In this document: positions 46,011-54,393 of the stretch, one piece after another
Layout of the letters: each line of letters opens with the position of its first letter
How positions within the stretch are numbered: the first letter of the stretch is position 1
Assembly: GCA_016720465.1 (NCBI GenBank)
Contig: JADKKO010000004.1
Location: forward strand, 806,001 to 870,000
Length of the DNA: 64,000 bases
Source of the DNA: Holophagaceae bacterium
GTDB taxonomy: Bacteria > Acidobacteriota > Holophagae > Holophagales > Holophagaceae
Direction of reading: 5' to 3'
Translations under genes and position numbers: made by a program
The notes under the pieces: generated by a model
Told to the model about the DNA's origin: nothing
Databases searched by the model: none
What the model saw: only the letters and a program-made list of their open reading frames with translations

Positions 46011-46667
46011 TTAGGAATTGTTCCGCTGCCGCAAATGGCTGACCACGAACCAGACCACCCCTGCGAGCAGCAGGATTCCGATGGCCAGGTCGAAACGGTG
46101 GAAATAGGCGCCCAGGGTCGTCCAGTGCTCTCCCAGCTTGAAGCCGAGAAAGGCCAGGCCCAGGCACCAGGGGAGCGATCCCGCGAATGTGTAGATGTGG
46201 AACCGCGTGCGGTTCATCTCGGCGATGCCTGCGGGCAGGGCGATGAAGGTCCGCACCACCGGCAGCAGCCGCCCGATGAACACCGCCGCGCCGCCATGCC
46301 GTTCGAAGAAACGGTGGGCCATCTCGAGGTGGCCCCGGTTGAGCCAGATGTACTTTCCGAAGCGTTCCACCGCCGGATGGCCGCCCCAGGCGCCCACCTC
46401 GTAGGCGGGGATGGAGCCCAGGTTGCAGCCCAGCGCCCCGAACACGCCGGCGATGAGGATCTGCGTCGTGGGGCTGCCGGCTCCGAATCCGAAGAGCGTC
46501 AGTTTGTCCTGGTAGGCCAGGTAGCCCGCGAAGGGCATGATCACTTCGGATGGGATGGGGATGCAGGCGCTTTCGATGCCCATCAGCAGCATCACCCCGA
46601 AGGGCCCCATGGCCGCCATGACGGAAGTCATCCAGGCGACGATGGGAGCAAGGATTTTGGAAAGCAT
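46011..46667 (-). CDS. DedA family membrane protein
   Basis: About 218 residues with five to six helices. The family hallmarks are ESACIPIPSEVIMPFAGYLA, GSIPAYEVGAWGG, the arginine-rich FFERHGGAAVFIGRLLPVVRTFIALPAG and the C-terminal helix. DedA proteins are undecaprenyl-phosphate or lipid flippases supported by proton flow. I chose ATG 46667; the frame extends 27 codons upstream into a repeat arm, which I treat as non-coding. It is a single gene, and the C-terminus ends in the basic HLRQRNNS. Confidence 0.88.
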   Translation of the reverse strand: MLSKILAPIVAWMTSVMAAMGPFGVMLLMGIESACIPIPSEVIMPFAGYLAYQDKLTLFGFGAGSPTTQILIAGVFGALGCNLGSIPAYEVGAWGGHPAVERFGKYIWLNRGHLEMAHRFFERHGGAAVFIGRLLPVVRTFIALPAGIAEMNRTRFHIYTFAGSLPWCLGLAFLGFKLGEHWTTLGAYFHRFDLAIGILLLAGVVWFVVSHLRQRNNS

Positions 46668-46699
46668 GGTGGGTTGTCCGAAGTTGGGGAAAAAACTGG

Positions 46700-46903
46700 A
46701 ACCGCGAAAGCCGCGAAAACACGCGAAATCAAAATCGAGTGGAGCCAAGACTCAAGCGTATCAAGGGCAACGCCATTCACTTGGAAGAAAATGGCCGCGC
46801 TGTACCTCGGCACAACCGAGTGATTCAGGGAAAACCATAGGGATTGTTTCTCGCACCCATGGCATCCATTCTTTTTTCGCGTGATTTAGCGACTTTCGCG
46901 GTT
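46700..46903. repeat. 204-bp region flanked by 29-bp inverted repeats
   Basis: AACCGCGAAAGCCGCGAAAA (46700-46719, arm to 46728) returns inverted at 46875-46903 with three differences. The same CGCGAA-rich motif forms the repeat at 58861. It fills the 307-bp gap between the dedA-like and RNase D genes; inside is only a broken HicA-like fragment. Confidence 0.7.
46739..46840 (+). pseudogene. possible fragment of a HicA-type toxin
   Basis: A 33-codon frame ends in HLEENGRAVPRHNRVIQGKP, resembling the second half of HicA-like toxins (a VPRHN block). No ribosome site, N-terminus or antitoxin is present. Could be chance. Confidence 0.2.
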
Positions 46904-46974
46904 GATTCATTGAAGGCAGGAGGCACGCCCCTTCAATCTTCAGGCTTTCCCGCTGTTTGCGTCACACTGGAAGC

Positions 46975-47886
46975 ATGACCGCTGATGCCCTGGATCTTCC
47001 CTTCACCTACGTGGACACCCCCGAACTGCTGGCGGAGGCGCTGCCGGTCTGGTTCGCCGCGGGGCTGTTGGGCGTCGACATCGAGTGCAGCCTGACGGGC
47101 AACCATCATTGCGTGCTGGCCCTGCTCCAGATCGCCACCCACGACCGGGTCTGGCTGGTGGATCCGCTGCCGCTGCCGGACCTCATGAAACCCACCCTCG
47201 AAGCGTTGAAGGAAGTCCCCTGGATCGTCCACGATTTCAGCGGCGACGGCATCGTCTTCAAGCGCGTCTACGACGTGGTCCCGGATTCGGTGCTGGACAC
47301 GATGCTGCTTTCGAAGGCCCTCGGCTATCCCCAGCCCGGCCTGAAGACCATGGCCAAGCTCAAGCTCGGCCTCAGCATTCCCAAAGAGGAACAGGATTCC
47401 AATTGGATGATGCGTCCCCTGCGCGATACCCAACTGGTGTACGGGGCCCGGGACGCGGCCTTGATGCTGCCGCTGCTGCGCACCTTGGCGCTCGAAGCGG
47501 AGGAGCGGCGCGCTGATCCGGAAGTGGCGAAGCGGCTCGCGCAGCTGCCCATCGAAATGCGCGGCATCTTCAAGCGCATCCGCGCCTACAAGAAACCGCA
47601 GGTGGACAGCCTGGTGGAGAAGATCCAGGCGATGGGGCTGGGGCCGCGCGCGGAAGCAAAAGCCCAGGCCCTGCTGGAGCTGCGGCACAAATGGGGCAAC
47701 GAAGGCGATGTGGCCGCGGTGATGGAAATGGGCATGCGCTGGATCCTGGCGCGCATCCAACATCCCCCAACATCGCGGGAGGCCCTGGAGCGCACCATCC
47801 CCAATCCCCGCTTCCGCCGCAAGCGGCTGGAAGCGCTGTGGGAGATCCTGGGCGAAGCGCAGATCACAGTGCACAGCGAGGATTGA
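46975..47886 (+). CDS. rnd: ribonuclease D / 3'-5' exonuclease
   Basis: 303 residues. The DEDDy exonuclease fold shows GVDIECSLTG (DxE), VHDFSGDGIVFKR (second Asp) and YGARDAALML (YxxxD). The HRDC-like region from about 205 is helical with IFKRIRAYKKPQVDSL. RNase D trims tRNA 3' ends. I chose ATG 46975 with GGAAG upstream; a TTG six codons before it is less likely. It stands alone, convergent with the RlmD-type gene. The length is shorter than E. coli RNase D (375), lacking part of the second HRDC domain. Confidence 0.85.
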   Translation: MTADALDLPFTYVDTPELLAEALPVWFAAGLLGVDIECSLTGNHHCVLALLQIATHDRVWLVDPLPLPDLMKPTLEALKEVPWIVHDFSGDGIVFKRVYDVVPDSVLDTMLLSKALGYPQPGLKTMAKLKLGLSIPKEEQDSNWMMRPLRDTQLVYGARDAALMLPLLRTLALEAEERRADPEVAKRLAQLPIEMRGIFKRIRAYKKPQVDSLVEKIQAMGLGPRAEAKAQALLELRHKWGNEGDVAAVMEMGMRWILARIQHPPTSREALERTIPNPRFRRKRLEALWEILGEAQITVHSED

Positions 47887-47951
47887 GGCGGGCGATCAGC
47901 CATGGGCTGACAAGAGCCAAAGAGAACGCGGCCAAAGGCATAGCTCAAAGC

Positions 47952-49214
47952 TCATGCCCGTTTCAATAGCCCCATGCATTCCACGTGGTGGGTGAGTGGA
48001 AACAGATCCAGCACCGCTAGGTCCCTGAGTTTCCAGGCGGGACCCAGGCGGTGGAGATCGCGGCAGAAGGCGGCGCCGTCGCAGCCCACCAGCACCATGG
48101 TTTCTGCCCTGGCGGTGAGGAGTTTCGCTGAGACTTCAGGCTCAAGGCCCGAGCGTGGCGGATCTAAAAGAATCACGTCCTCCGCATCGCCCAGGTATTC
48201 CGGCAGCCATTTTCCGATGTCCGAAGCGATGCAGTCCGAGGGCAGTTCCAATCGCTCGAGGTTCCGCTTCGCCCATTCCACCGCAGCGATGTCGTATTCC
48301 ACGAGCACCCGGCGCTGAAAACGTTTTCCCAGCAGCGCCGAAAAAAGGCCCACGCCGCCGTAGAGGTCGAACAGCGTGCCACCTCCCAGATGCCAGCCTT
48401 CAAGCACCGATCGGAAGGCCTGGACGGCCCAGGGCGGGCTGACCTGGAAGAAGCCACCGGCGCGGTGCCGCAAGCTGAAGTCCTCGAAAATCTCGCTCAT
48501 TTCTGACACGTCCCGATGCCATCCATCAGGATCCAGGAGCCAGACATGGCCTTGTTCATCGATCGCCACCACGCGCCCCTCGGGTGTTCCCGTGGCCAAT
48601 TCCCAACGTTGAGGCCGTTGAGGCAGGATCTTTTCCTGGATCGCTTCCCGGAGGCGGGGAATCGCATTTGAGAGCGAATCGGCGGCGATGGGGCAGGCCT
48701 TCACCGGTACGATCTGGTGGCTGCCGCGGCCGTGGTAGCCCAGGGCCGTGCCGTCCCAATGGAGCTGGATGCGGTGGCGGCGAGCCTCCGCCGGGGCCGG
48801 CAGGTAGCGCCAGTCCTGGATCCCAGGTAGCTGCCGGTGCAGCAGGTCGGCGATCATGGAGCGTTTGAGCTCCGCGGCCGCCCCGCCCGCCTCCCACAGA
48901 TCGCACCCGCCGCAGGTGGCCGCCACCGGGCACCCGGCCGGCACGCGCCGGGGGTCCCTCTTGATCCACCGGAGCACCTGCCCTTCGCCGTGGCGGGCCT
49001 TCCAGCGGACTTCGGCCTCGACCTCCTCCCCGGGGAACAGGGCCAGCGGCGAGCTGAGCAACAACAGGCGGCCATCCTCGGCCCGGGCCATGCCCTTGCC
49101 GCCCCAGGCCAATCTTTCAATTTCACCGCGCCAAATTTCGCCTTGCCCCTTTGGCTTTCGGTATTCTGTGAGTCCTTTTCCGGACCCATGACTCGTGCGT
49201 TTCACTGTTGCCAT
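47952..49214 (-). CDS. rlmD: 23S rRNA m5U methyltransferase (RlmD/RumA family)
   Basis: About 420 residues. An N-terminal TRAM domain (EIERLAWGGKGMARAEDGR) and a cysteine quartet in CPVAATCGGCDLW for an iron-sulfur cluster lead to the SAM domain: FFQVSPPWAVQAF, LFDLYGGVGLFSALL, VLVEYD and DPPRSGL. The catalytic Cys lies in VLVGCDGAAFCRDL, before ECMGLL. It methylates uridine in 23S rRNA; exact position is inferred. The start is uncertain: ATG 49214 overlaps the start of the divergent HD-GYP gene and has GGAGG too close. Confidence 0.85.
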   Translation of the reverse strand: MATVKRTSHGSGKGLTEYRKPKGQGEIWRGEIERLAWGGKGMARAEDGRLLLLSSPLALFPGEEVEAEVRWKARHGEGQVLRWIKRDPRRVPAGCPVAATCGGCDLWEAGGAAAELKRSMIADLLHRQLPGIQDWRYLPAPAEARRHRIQLHWDGTALGYHGRGSHQIVPVKACPIAADSLSNAIPRLREAIQEKILPQRPQRWELATGTPEGRVVAIDEQGHVWLLDPDGWHRDVSEMSEIFEDFSLRHRAGGFFQVSPPWAVQAFRSVLEGWHLGGGTLFDLYGGVGLFSALLGKRFQRRVLVEYDIAAVEWAKRNLERLELPSDCIASDIGKWLPEYLGDAEDVILLDPPRSGLEPEVSAKLLTARAETMVLVGCDGAAFCRDLHRLGPAWKLRDLAVLDLFPLTHHVECMGLLKRA

Positions 49215-50904
49215 GCCTCCAGAGCACCGTAACACCCTCCAGGAGCGCCTGGGCAGGGAGCTTCGCTCGGCCATGGAATGGAAGGACCAGGGCCCTGCGG
49301 ATGTGGTCGTGGGCGTCGAGGGAGCTGGTGCCCTGGCTGAATGCGCTGCGTGGCCGGGCCAGGAAGGCGCCCTGGCGCTCATCCAGGCGGGCTATGAGCG
49401 CATCCGGGACCGGGCCCGCATGGGCCGCCTGAACGAGGTGGGACGCGCCCTGGCCTCGGAACAGAACCTGGACCGGCTGCTGGACCTGATCCTGTCCCAG
49501 GGCCGTGAATTGCTGCGCGCCGAAGCAGGCTCGATCTACCTGGTGGATGACGGCGGGAAGGAATTGATCTTCGCCCACACGCAGAATTCGAAGCTGGATA
49601 TGCCCTACCACCGCTTCCGGATGCCCGTCACGATGTCGACGCTGGCGGGCTTCGTCGCGGCCACCGGCGAGTCCCTGAACATCCCCGATGTCTATGCGAT
49701 ACCCGGCGACTCGCCCTACAGTTTTTCGGACTACTTCGACCGCCAGAGCGGCTACCACACCCAGAGCATGCTGGTGGTGCCCATGACGGACAACGAGGGC
49801 AAGGTCCTCGGCGTGCTGCAGTTCATCAACCGCGTCTGGGAGGATGGCGCCCAGCACGGCGTGGTGCCCTTCCAGCCGGAGCATCAGAACCTGGCGCAAA
49901 GCCTTGCGGGGCAGGCCGGCGTCGCCGTCAAGAATGCCGCGCTGCGGCAGGAGATCGAGCTGTTGTTCGAAGGGTTCGTCAATGCCTCGGTGACCGCCAT
50001 TGAAAGCCGCGATCCCGTGACTTCGGGCCATTCCAGCCGCGTGGCCAGCCTCACCGTCGGCCTTGCGGAGGCCATCAATGCCACGCCCAACGGGCTGTAT
50101 GGGGAAACCTTCTTCACCGAACGGCAATTGCGGGAAATCCGTTACGCCAGCTTGCTCCATGATTTCGGGAAGGTCGGCGTGCGGGAGCAGGTGCTGGTGA
50201 AGGCCAAAAAGCTGGATCCCCTGAAGCTGGAACTGATCCTCCAGCGCCTGCGGCAACGGGATCTGGAACAGGCGCTGGCCCTGCTGTCGGAATCTTGGAA
50301 GGGCGGAGAGCACTTCGATCCGGCCACCTGGGAATCCATCATCCGGGACCGCCAGACCGAGACCGATCGGCTCATCGCGTTGGTGCGGCAGAGCGATATG
50401 CCCACCGTGCTGCCGGAGGAAATCGCCGACGGCCTCGGCCTGGTCGGCGAGCTGGAATTCACTCACTGGAGCGGCGAGCGGCGGCAACTGGTGGAGCGCT
50501 CCGACCTGAACTGCCTGCGCATCCGCAAAGGCTCCCTTTCCGATTCCGAGCGGCTGGAGATCGAGAGCCACGTCACCCACACCTTCCGCTTCCTCAAGCA
50601 GATCCCCTGGACCCGGGACCTGGAAGGCGTGCCGGAGATCGCCTTCGCGCACCACGAAAAGCTGGGGGGCCGAGGCTATCCGCGGGGGCTCCAGGCCCCC
50701 GCCATTCCGGTGCAGAGCCGGGCCATGACCATCAGCGACATTTTCGACGCCCTCACCGCCCAGGACCGGCCCTACAAGCTCGCGGTGCCCTTGTCCAAGA
50801 GCCTCAACATCCTGAACGAAGAAGCCAATGACGGCAACGTGGACCGCGTCCTGCTGGATCTCTTCATCGAAGCCAGGATCTTCGAGCGCACCGCGAAGAC
50901 ATGA
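49195..50904 (+). CDS. GAF and HD-GYP domain protein (c-di-GMP phosphodiesterase candidate)
   Basis: 569 residues. A GAF domain (about 85-255) with LLDLILSQGRELLRAEAGSI precedes an HD-GYP domain (about 265-569). The metal ligands are in TSGHSSRVASL, SLLHDFGKVGVRE and the loop AFAHHEKLGGRGYP, which carries the GYP motif. HD-GYP proteins hydrolyse c-di-GMP. The start is uncertain: GTG 49195 or ATG 49213, neither with a good ribosome site. It overlaps the flavin reductase by 4 nt (ATGA). Works with the PilZ protein at 57284 in principle. Confidence 0.88.
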   Translation: MRFTVAMPPEHRNTLQERLGRELRSAMEWKDQGPADVVVGVEGAGALAECAAWPGQEGALALIQAGYERIRDRARMGRLNEVGRALASEQNLDRLLDLILSQGRELLRAEAGSIYLVDDGGKELIFAHTQNSKLDMPYHRFRMPVTMSTLAGFVAATGESLNIPDVYAIPGDSPYSFSDYFDRQSGYHTQSMLVVPMTDNEGKVLGVLQFINRVWEDGAQHGVVPFQPEHQNLAQSLAGQAGVAVKNAALRQEIELLFEGFVNASVTAIESRDPVTSGHSSRVASLTVGLAEAINATPNGLYGETFFTERQLREIRYASLLHDFGKVGVREQVLVKAKKLDPLKLELILQRLRQRDLEQALALLSESWKGGEHFDPATWESIIRDRQTETDRLIALVRQSDMPTVLPEEIADGLGLVGELEFTHWSGERRQLVERSDLNCLRIRKGSLSDSERLEIESHVTHTFRFLKQIPWTRDLEGVPEIAFAHHEKLGGRGYPRGLQAPAIPVQSRAMTISDIFDALTAQDRPYKLAVPLSKSLNILNEEANDGNVDRVLLDLFIEARIFERTAKT

Positions 50905-51758
50905 GCATCCGAACGGTCCTTGCCGCTGATCTCGATCCAATCCGGGCCAATGCGTGGCTCACGGGGAGCATCGCGCCGCGGCCCATCGCCTTCGCCTCGA
51001 CGGTGGATGCAGCGGGCACGCGCAACCTCGCGCCGTTCTCCTTCTTCAACGCCTTCGGCTCCAATCCGCCCATGTTGGCTTTCGCGCCCAACCGCCGGGG
51101 CCGGGACGGCACCACCAAGCACACCTACCGGAACGTGGTGGCCACCAGGGAATTCGTCATCGCCACCGTGAGCCACGGAATGGTGCAGCAGATGAACGTG
51201 GCCTCGGCCGAATACGAAGATGGCGTGGACGAATTCCTGAAATCCGGCTTCACGCCCCTGCCCGCTACCTTCGTGAAACCCGCGCTGGTGGCGGAATCGC
51301 CGGTTCAGATGGAATGCCGGCTGCACCAAGTCCTGGAGCTGGGCAGCGGACCAGGCTCCGGCCTCATGCTCATCGGCGAGATCCTCTGCTTCCACGCGGA
51401 CGAAGCGATGCTGACGAACGATCTACCCGATACGGGCAAGCTCGATCTTGTGGGCCGCAACGGAGGGGCCTTCTACACCCGCGCCTTCGGCGCCGCGCTG
51501 TTCGAGATCGCCAAGCCCGCCGGCAAACCCATCGGCTACGACCGGCTGCCCGAGGTTCTGAAGTCCAGCCGCATCCTCAGCGGCAACGATCTGGGGCGGC
51601 TGGCAAATACGGCGGAGATGCCGGACCTGAGTTCACCGGAATTCCGGTTTGGTGATCCCCTGTCCAGCCAGGAACTGGAAACCGCCATCCACAAGGCGCT
51701 CCAACGCGAAGACATGGCCGAGGCCTGGCGGCTGGTTGGGCTGCGGTTGCGCTGCTGA
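50901..51758 (+). CDS. flavin reductase-like FMN-binding protein
   Basis: 285 residues. The split-barrel FMN-binding fold is recognised from TGSIAPRPIAFASTVDAAG, LAPFSFFNAFGSNPPMLAFA and the following TKHTYRNVVATREFVI block, typical of the flavin reductase/YwrF-like family. The C-terminal 60 residues are an unassigned helical extension. It is translationally coupled to the HD-GYP gene through ATGA. It is probably an NAD(P)H-dependent flavin reductase or a redox partner. Convergent with mscS with no gap. Confidence 0.85.
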   Translation: MSIRTVLAADLDPIRANAWLTGSIAPRPIAFASTVDAAGTRNLAPFSFFNAFGSNPPMLAFAPNRRGRDGTTKHTYRNVVATREFVIATVSHGMVQQMNVASAEYEDGVDEFLKSGFTPLPATFVKPALVAESPVQMECRLHQVLELGSGPGSGLMLIGEILCFHADEAMLTNDLPDTGKLDLVGRNGGAFYTRAFGAALFEIAKPAGKPIGYDRLPEVLKSSRILSGNDLGRLANTAEMPDLSSPEFRFGDPLSSQELETAIHKALQREDMAEAWRLVGLRLRC

Positions 51759-52649
51759 TCAATCCGTGGATAAGGCCGCGGCGGCGCTCGCATCGCCTTC
51801 GGTCTTCGTATGCACGATCCGCTGGGGGATGGGGCTGGCGATGCCTTCTTCGCGGAAGCGCTCGATGATGCGCTTGCGGAGCAGGCGGGCCACGTCGAAT
51901 TGTTTCCCTGGCGCGCTCTTGGTGAGGGTGCGGATGGTGCAGCCGTCCTTGCCGAAGGCCTCCACGCCCCGCACGTCCGTGGGCTCAAGCACCAATTCCG
52001 GCCTGGCCTTGCGCAAGTCTTCGCCGATGGCTCCGATCAGCGCGAAGATGCGGTCGAGATCCGTGTCATAGCCCACCTCGACATCCACCAGCGCCTTTGA
52101 GAATTCCTTGCTGAGCACCACCACCCGGTTGATGGATCCGTTGGGAACGTAATGGGCGCGGCCCTCCACATCGCGGAGCTGGGTGATGCGGAGCGTCATG
52201 CGCTCCACGGTGCCGACATGTTTCTCGTCGATGCTGATGAGGTCGCCGACGCCGAACTGGTCCTCCATGAGCAGGAAGAATCCCGAGATCACGTCCTTGA
52301 CCAGCGATTGCGCGCCGAAGCCCAGCGCCACCCCGGCGATGCCCGCCCCGGCGATGAGAGGCGCGATGTTGACGCCGAATTCCTGCAGGGCCATCAGCAG
52401 CAGGAAGACCAGGACCAGCACCCGGGACGCGTTGTTCAGCACGGCCGAAAGCGTTTCCGCGCGGCGCTCGGCTTCGGAGGTGGTGCTCTCGTCGCCATCG
52501 TCCACCGCCCGCCGGACGGCCTTCCCGATGAGCTTCACCATCCACAGGAACAGGGCGCCGACCAGCAGCACCATGGCCAGGTGGTAGACCTTGGCCCAGC
52601 TGCCCGCATCGAGCCAGCGGGATAATCCTTGAAGGGTGGCGATGGGCAT
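51759..52649 (-). CDS. small-conductance mechanosensitive channel (MscS family)
   Basis: 296 residues. Three membrane helices (about 15-40, 70-95, 95-125) lead to the pore helix FGAQSLVKDVISGFFLL, with GAGIAGVALGFGAQ as the typical glycine/alanine-rich pore lining, and a cytosolic beta/alpha-beta cage (GDLISIDEKHVGTVERMTLR). It releases solutes on osmotic down-shock. The stop directly abuts the convergent flavin reductase gene. Upstream lies a heptamer-repeat region. It is a single gene. Confidence 0.92.
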   Translation of the reverse strand: MPIATLQGLSRWLDAGSWAKVYHLAMVLLVGALFLWMVKLIGKAVRRAVDDGDESTTSEAERRAETLSAVLNNASRVLVLVFLLLMALQEFGVNIAPLIAGAGIAGVALGFGAQSLVKDVISGFFLLMEDQFGVGDLISIDEKHVGTVERMTLRITQLRDVEGRAHYVPNGSINRVVVLSKEFSKALVDVEVGYDTDLDRIFALIGAIGEDLRKARPELVLEPTDVRGVEAFGKDGCTIRTLTKSAPGKQFDVARLLRKRIIERFREEGIASPIPQRIVHTKTEGDASAAAALSTD

Positions 52650-52669
52650 GGATCGGTTCCTGGGGTGAG

Positions 52670-52797
52670 GGCTATGGGCTATGGGCTATGAGCTAGAAGC
52701 TAGAAGCTAGAAGCTAAAGGCGCCTGGGGCGTCTTCAGCTTAGCGCGGCCGAAGGCCGCTTCTTGTTCGGCTCATAGCTCATGGCTCATAGCTCATG
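52670..52797. repeat. heptamer array with inner hairpins
   Basis: Three GGCTATG, three AGCTAGA and one AGCTAAA heptamers (52670-52718) run into a hairpin GCTAAAGGCGCC/GGCGTCTTCAGC, a second GCGGCC/GGCCGC stem, then inverted heptamers GCTCATA/GCTCATG four times (52770-52797). It lies between mscS and hmgA. Confidence 0.85.
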
Positions 52798-52805
52798 GCC
52801 GCAAG

Positions 52806-53993
52806 CTACTTCCAGGACGCCCAGTAATCCGGGTTCTCCACCAAGGCAGCGGCGGGTGTGGCCTTCAGGGGGCGGTAGGTATCCAGCATGACCGCCACCT
52901 CGTCCGTGCGGTCCTTGGTGCGGCTCAGGGGGATGGCTTTGGGGTGCGGCCCATGGTGGATGCCCTGGGGATGCCAGGTGACCATGCCTTGGCCGATGCC
53001 GTCGCGGCTGAAGAAATGGCCGTCGGAGTAGAAGAGCACCTCGTCGTAGTCGATGTTCCGGTGGTAGAAGGGCACGCGCATGGCGCCTTCCTCTTCCTCG
53101 AAGGGGCGGGGCAGGAAGGAGCAGATGACGAAATTCTGCGCCATGAAGGTGGTGTGCACGCTCGGCGGCAGGTGGTAGCGGTGGCTCATCACCGGGCGGA
53201 TGTCCTTCACGTTGATGCGCCACACGGTGAGGTCGCCTTTCCAGCCCACCGCATCCAATGGATTGAAGGGGTAGAACACCTTCGTGATCTCGTTTTCGCG
53301 CTTGATGTGGACGGCCCATTCGCGTCCTGTGCCTTCGGCATATTCAGCCAATTCCGGCGTGTCGATCATGGCGGGATCGAAGAGCGCGTTGGGGCCCAGC
53401 GCGCCCCGGTCGGGGATGGTGATTTCACTGAAGGACTCGATCAGCAGGTAGCGCTGCACCTCGTCGTGGGGCCGGAACCGGTAGGTGGTGCCCCGGGGGA
53501 TGACGAGGTAATCGCCTTTCGCGTAGTCCAGGTTCCCGAAGTCGCTTTCAAACCTGCCGCCGCCGGTCTGGATGTAGAAGACATCGTCCCCATCGGCGTT
53601 GCGGTAGAAGAAATCCATGGGGCCAGGCGCCACGTAGTGCATCGCCACGTCCTGGTTGTGGAGGATGCAGACCGGGGCGAAGGCCGGTTCCCGCGAGCCG
53701 GACATGGACTCCAGCAGCGCGCCGGCGCGGGCCTGCTGCAGCAGCGCATCGCCTTCCACGGCCGGGTCCACGGGGAAGATGTTGTTCAGGTCGTAGCTGT
53801 GGGGCGCGAGGGGCCCCTCGATGCGGGTCCACGCCGTGGGTGGGTGCAGGCGGTAGAGGTGGGTGGTCCTACCGAAAAATCCCTGCCGCGCATGTTCTTC
53901 CTCGAAGGTGCCCTCGGGCAGGTCCACGTGGGCCTGGCGCGTGTGGCGGCCCTTGCGGAGGGGGAACAGCGGCGTGGTTCTCTTGTCGGACAT
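52806..53993 (-). CDS. hmgA: homogentisate 1,2-dioxygenase
   Basis: 395 residues. A mononuclear iron cupin enzyme that opens the homogentisate ring in tyrosine and phenylalanine breakdown. The C-terminal ligand region is HRNIDYDEVLFYSDGHFFS and HPQGIHHGPHP, and the N-terminal half shows FYRNADGDDVFYIQ and GDYLVIPRGTTYRF. It is slightly shorter than the human enzyme (445), as in many bacteria. GAGG lies 7 nt before ATG 53993. Downstream tyrosine-catabolism genes are not adjacent. It precedes the pruA tail array on the same strand side. Confidence 0.9.
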   Translation of the reverse strand: MSDKRTTPLFPLRKGRHTRQAHVDLPEGTFEEEHARQGFFGRTTHLYRLHPPTAWTRIEGPLAPHSYDLNNIFPVDPAVEGDALLQQARAGALLESMSGSREPAFAPVCILHNQDVAMHYVAPGPMDFFYRNADGDDVFYIQTGGGRFESDFGNLDYAKGDYLVIPRGTTYRFRPHDEVQRYLLIESFSEITIPDRGALGPNALFDPAMIDTPELAEYAEGTGREWAVHIKRENEITKVFYPFNPLDAVGWKGDLTVWRINVKDIRPVMSHRYHLPPSVHTTFMAQNFVICSFLPRPFEEEEGAMRVPFYHRNIDYDEVLFYSDGHFFSRDGIGQGMVTWHPQGIHHGPHPKAIPLSRTKDRTDEVAVMLDTYRPLKATPAAALVENPDYWASWK

Positions 53994-54059
53994 GGGGCAC
54001 CTCGGGTTCGCGCTTTCGAATCATAGAGTGTCTCATTTCGGCCGTTCACTTTGCTTCGG

Positions 54060-54393
54060 CTATTCGCCTTGCATGAAGGGATACCGGTAGTCGGTGGCGG
54101 GGACAAAAGATTGGCGAGTCGAGCGCAGCGAGAGGACAGGACTAGATGTCCTGTCCGTGCGAGCCGATCGAGACCGGCCCTTGGTCACACTGCAAATCAT
54201 GTCATTCGCCCTGCATGAAGGGATAGCGATAGTCAGTCGCCGGAACGAAGGATTGGCGAGTCGAGCGCAGCGAGAGGACAGGACTAGATGTCCTGTCCGT
54301 GCGAGCCGATCGAGACCGGCCCTTGGTCACACTGCAAATCATGTCATTCGCCCTGCATGAAGGGATAGCGATAGTCAGTCGCCGGAACGAAGG
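54060..54393 (-). repeat. pruA 3'-tail array, two 142-bp units plus displaced old tail
   Basis: Units 54110-54251 and 54252-54393 are identical. Each contains a 9-bp hairpin (GGACAGGAC/GTCCTGTCC, 54134-54156 and 54276-54298) and a copy of the last codons of pruA. A third tail at 54060-54108 encodes the same FVPATDYRYPFMQGE and a stop, but eight codons differ synonymously and the stop is TAG instead of TGA. The array fills the 350-bp space between hmgA and pruA. No integrase is present. Confidence 0.95.

Noticed and set aside
47895..47912. Terminator between rnd and rlmD (TCAGCC/GGCTGA)
   Set aside because: Only a 6-bp stem with no T-run; too weak to list.
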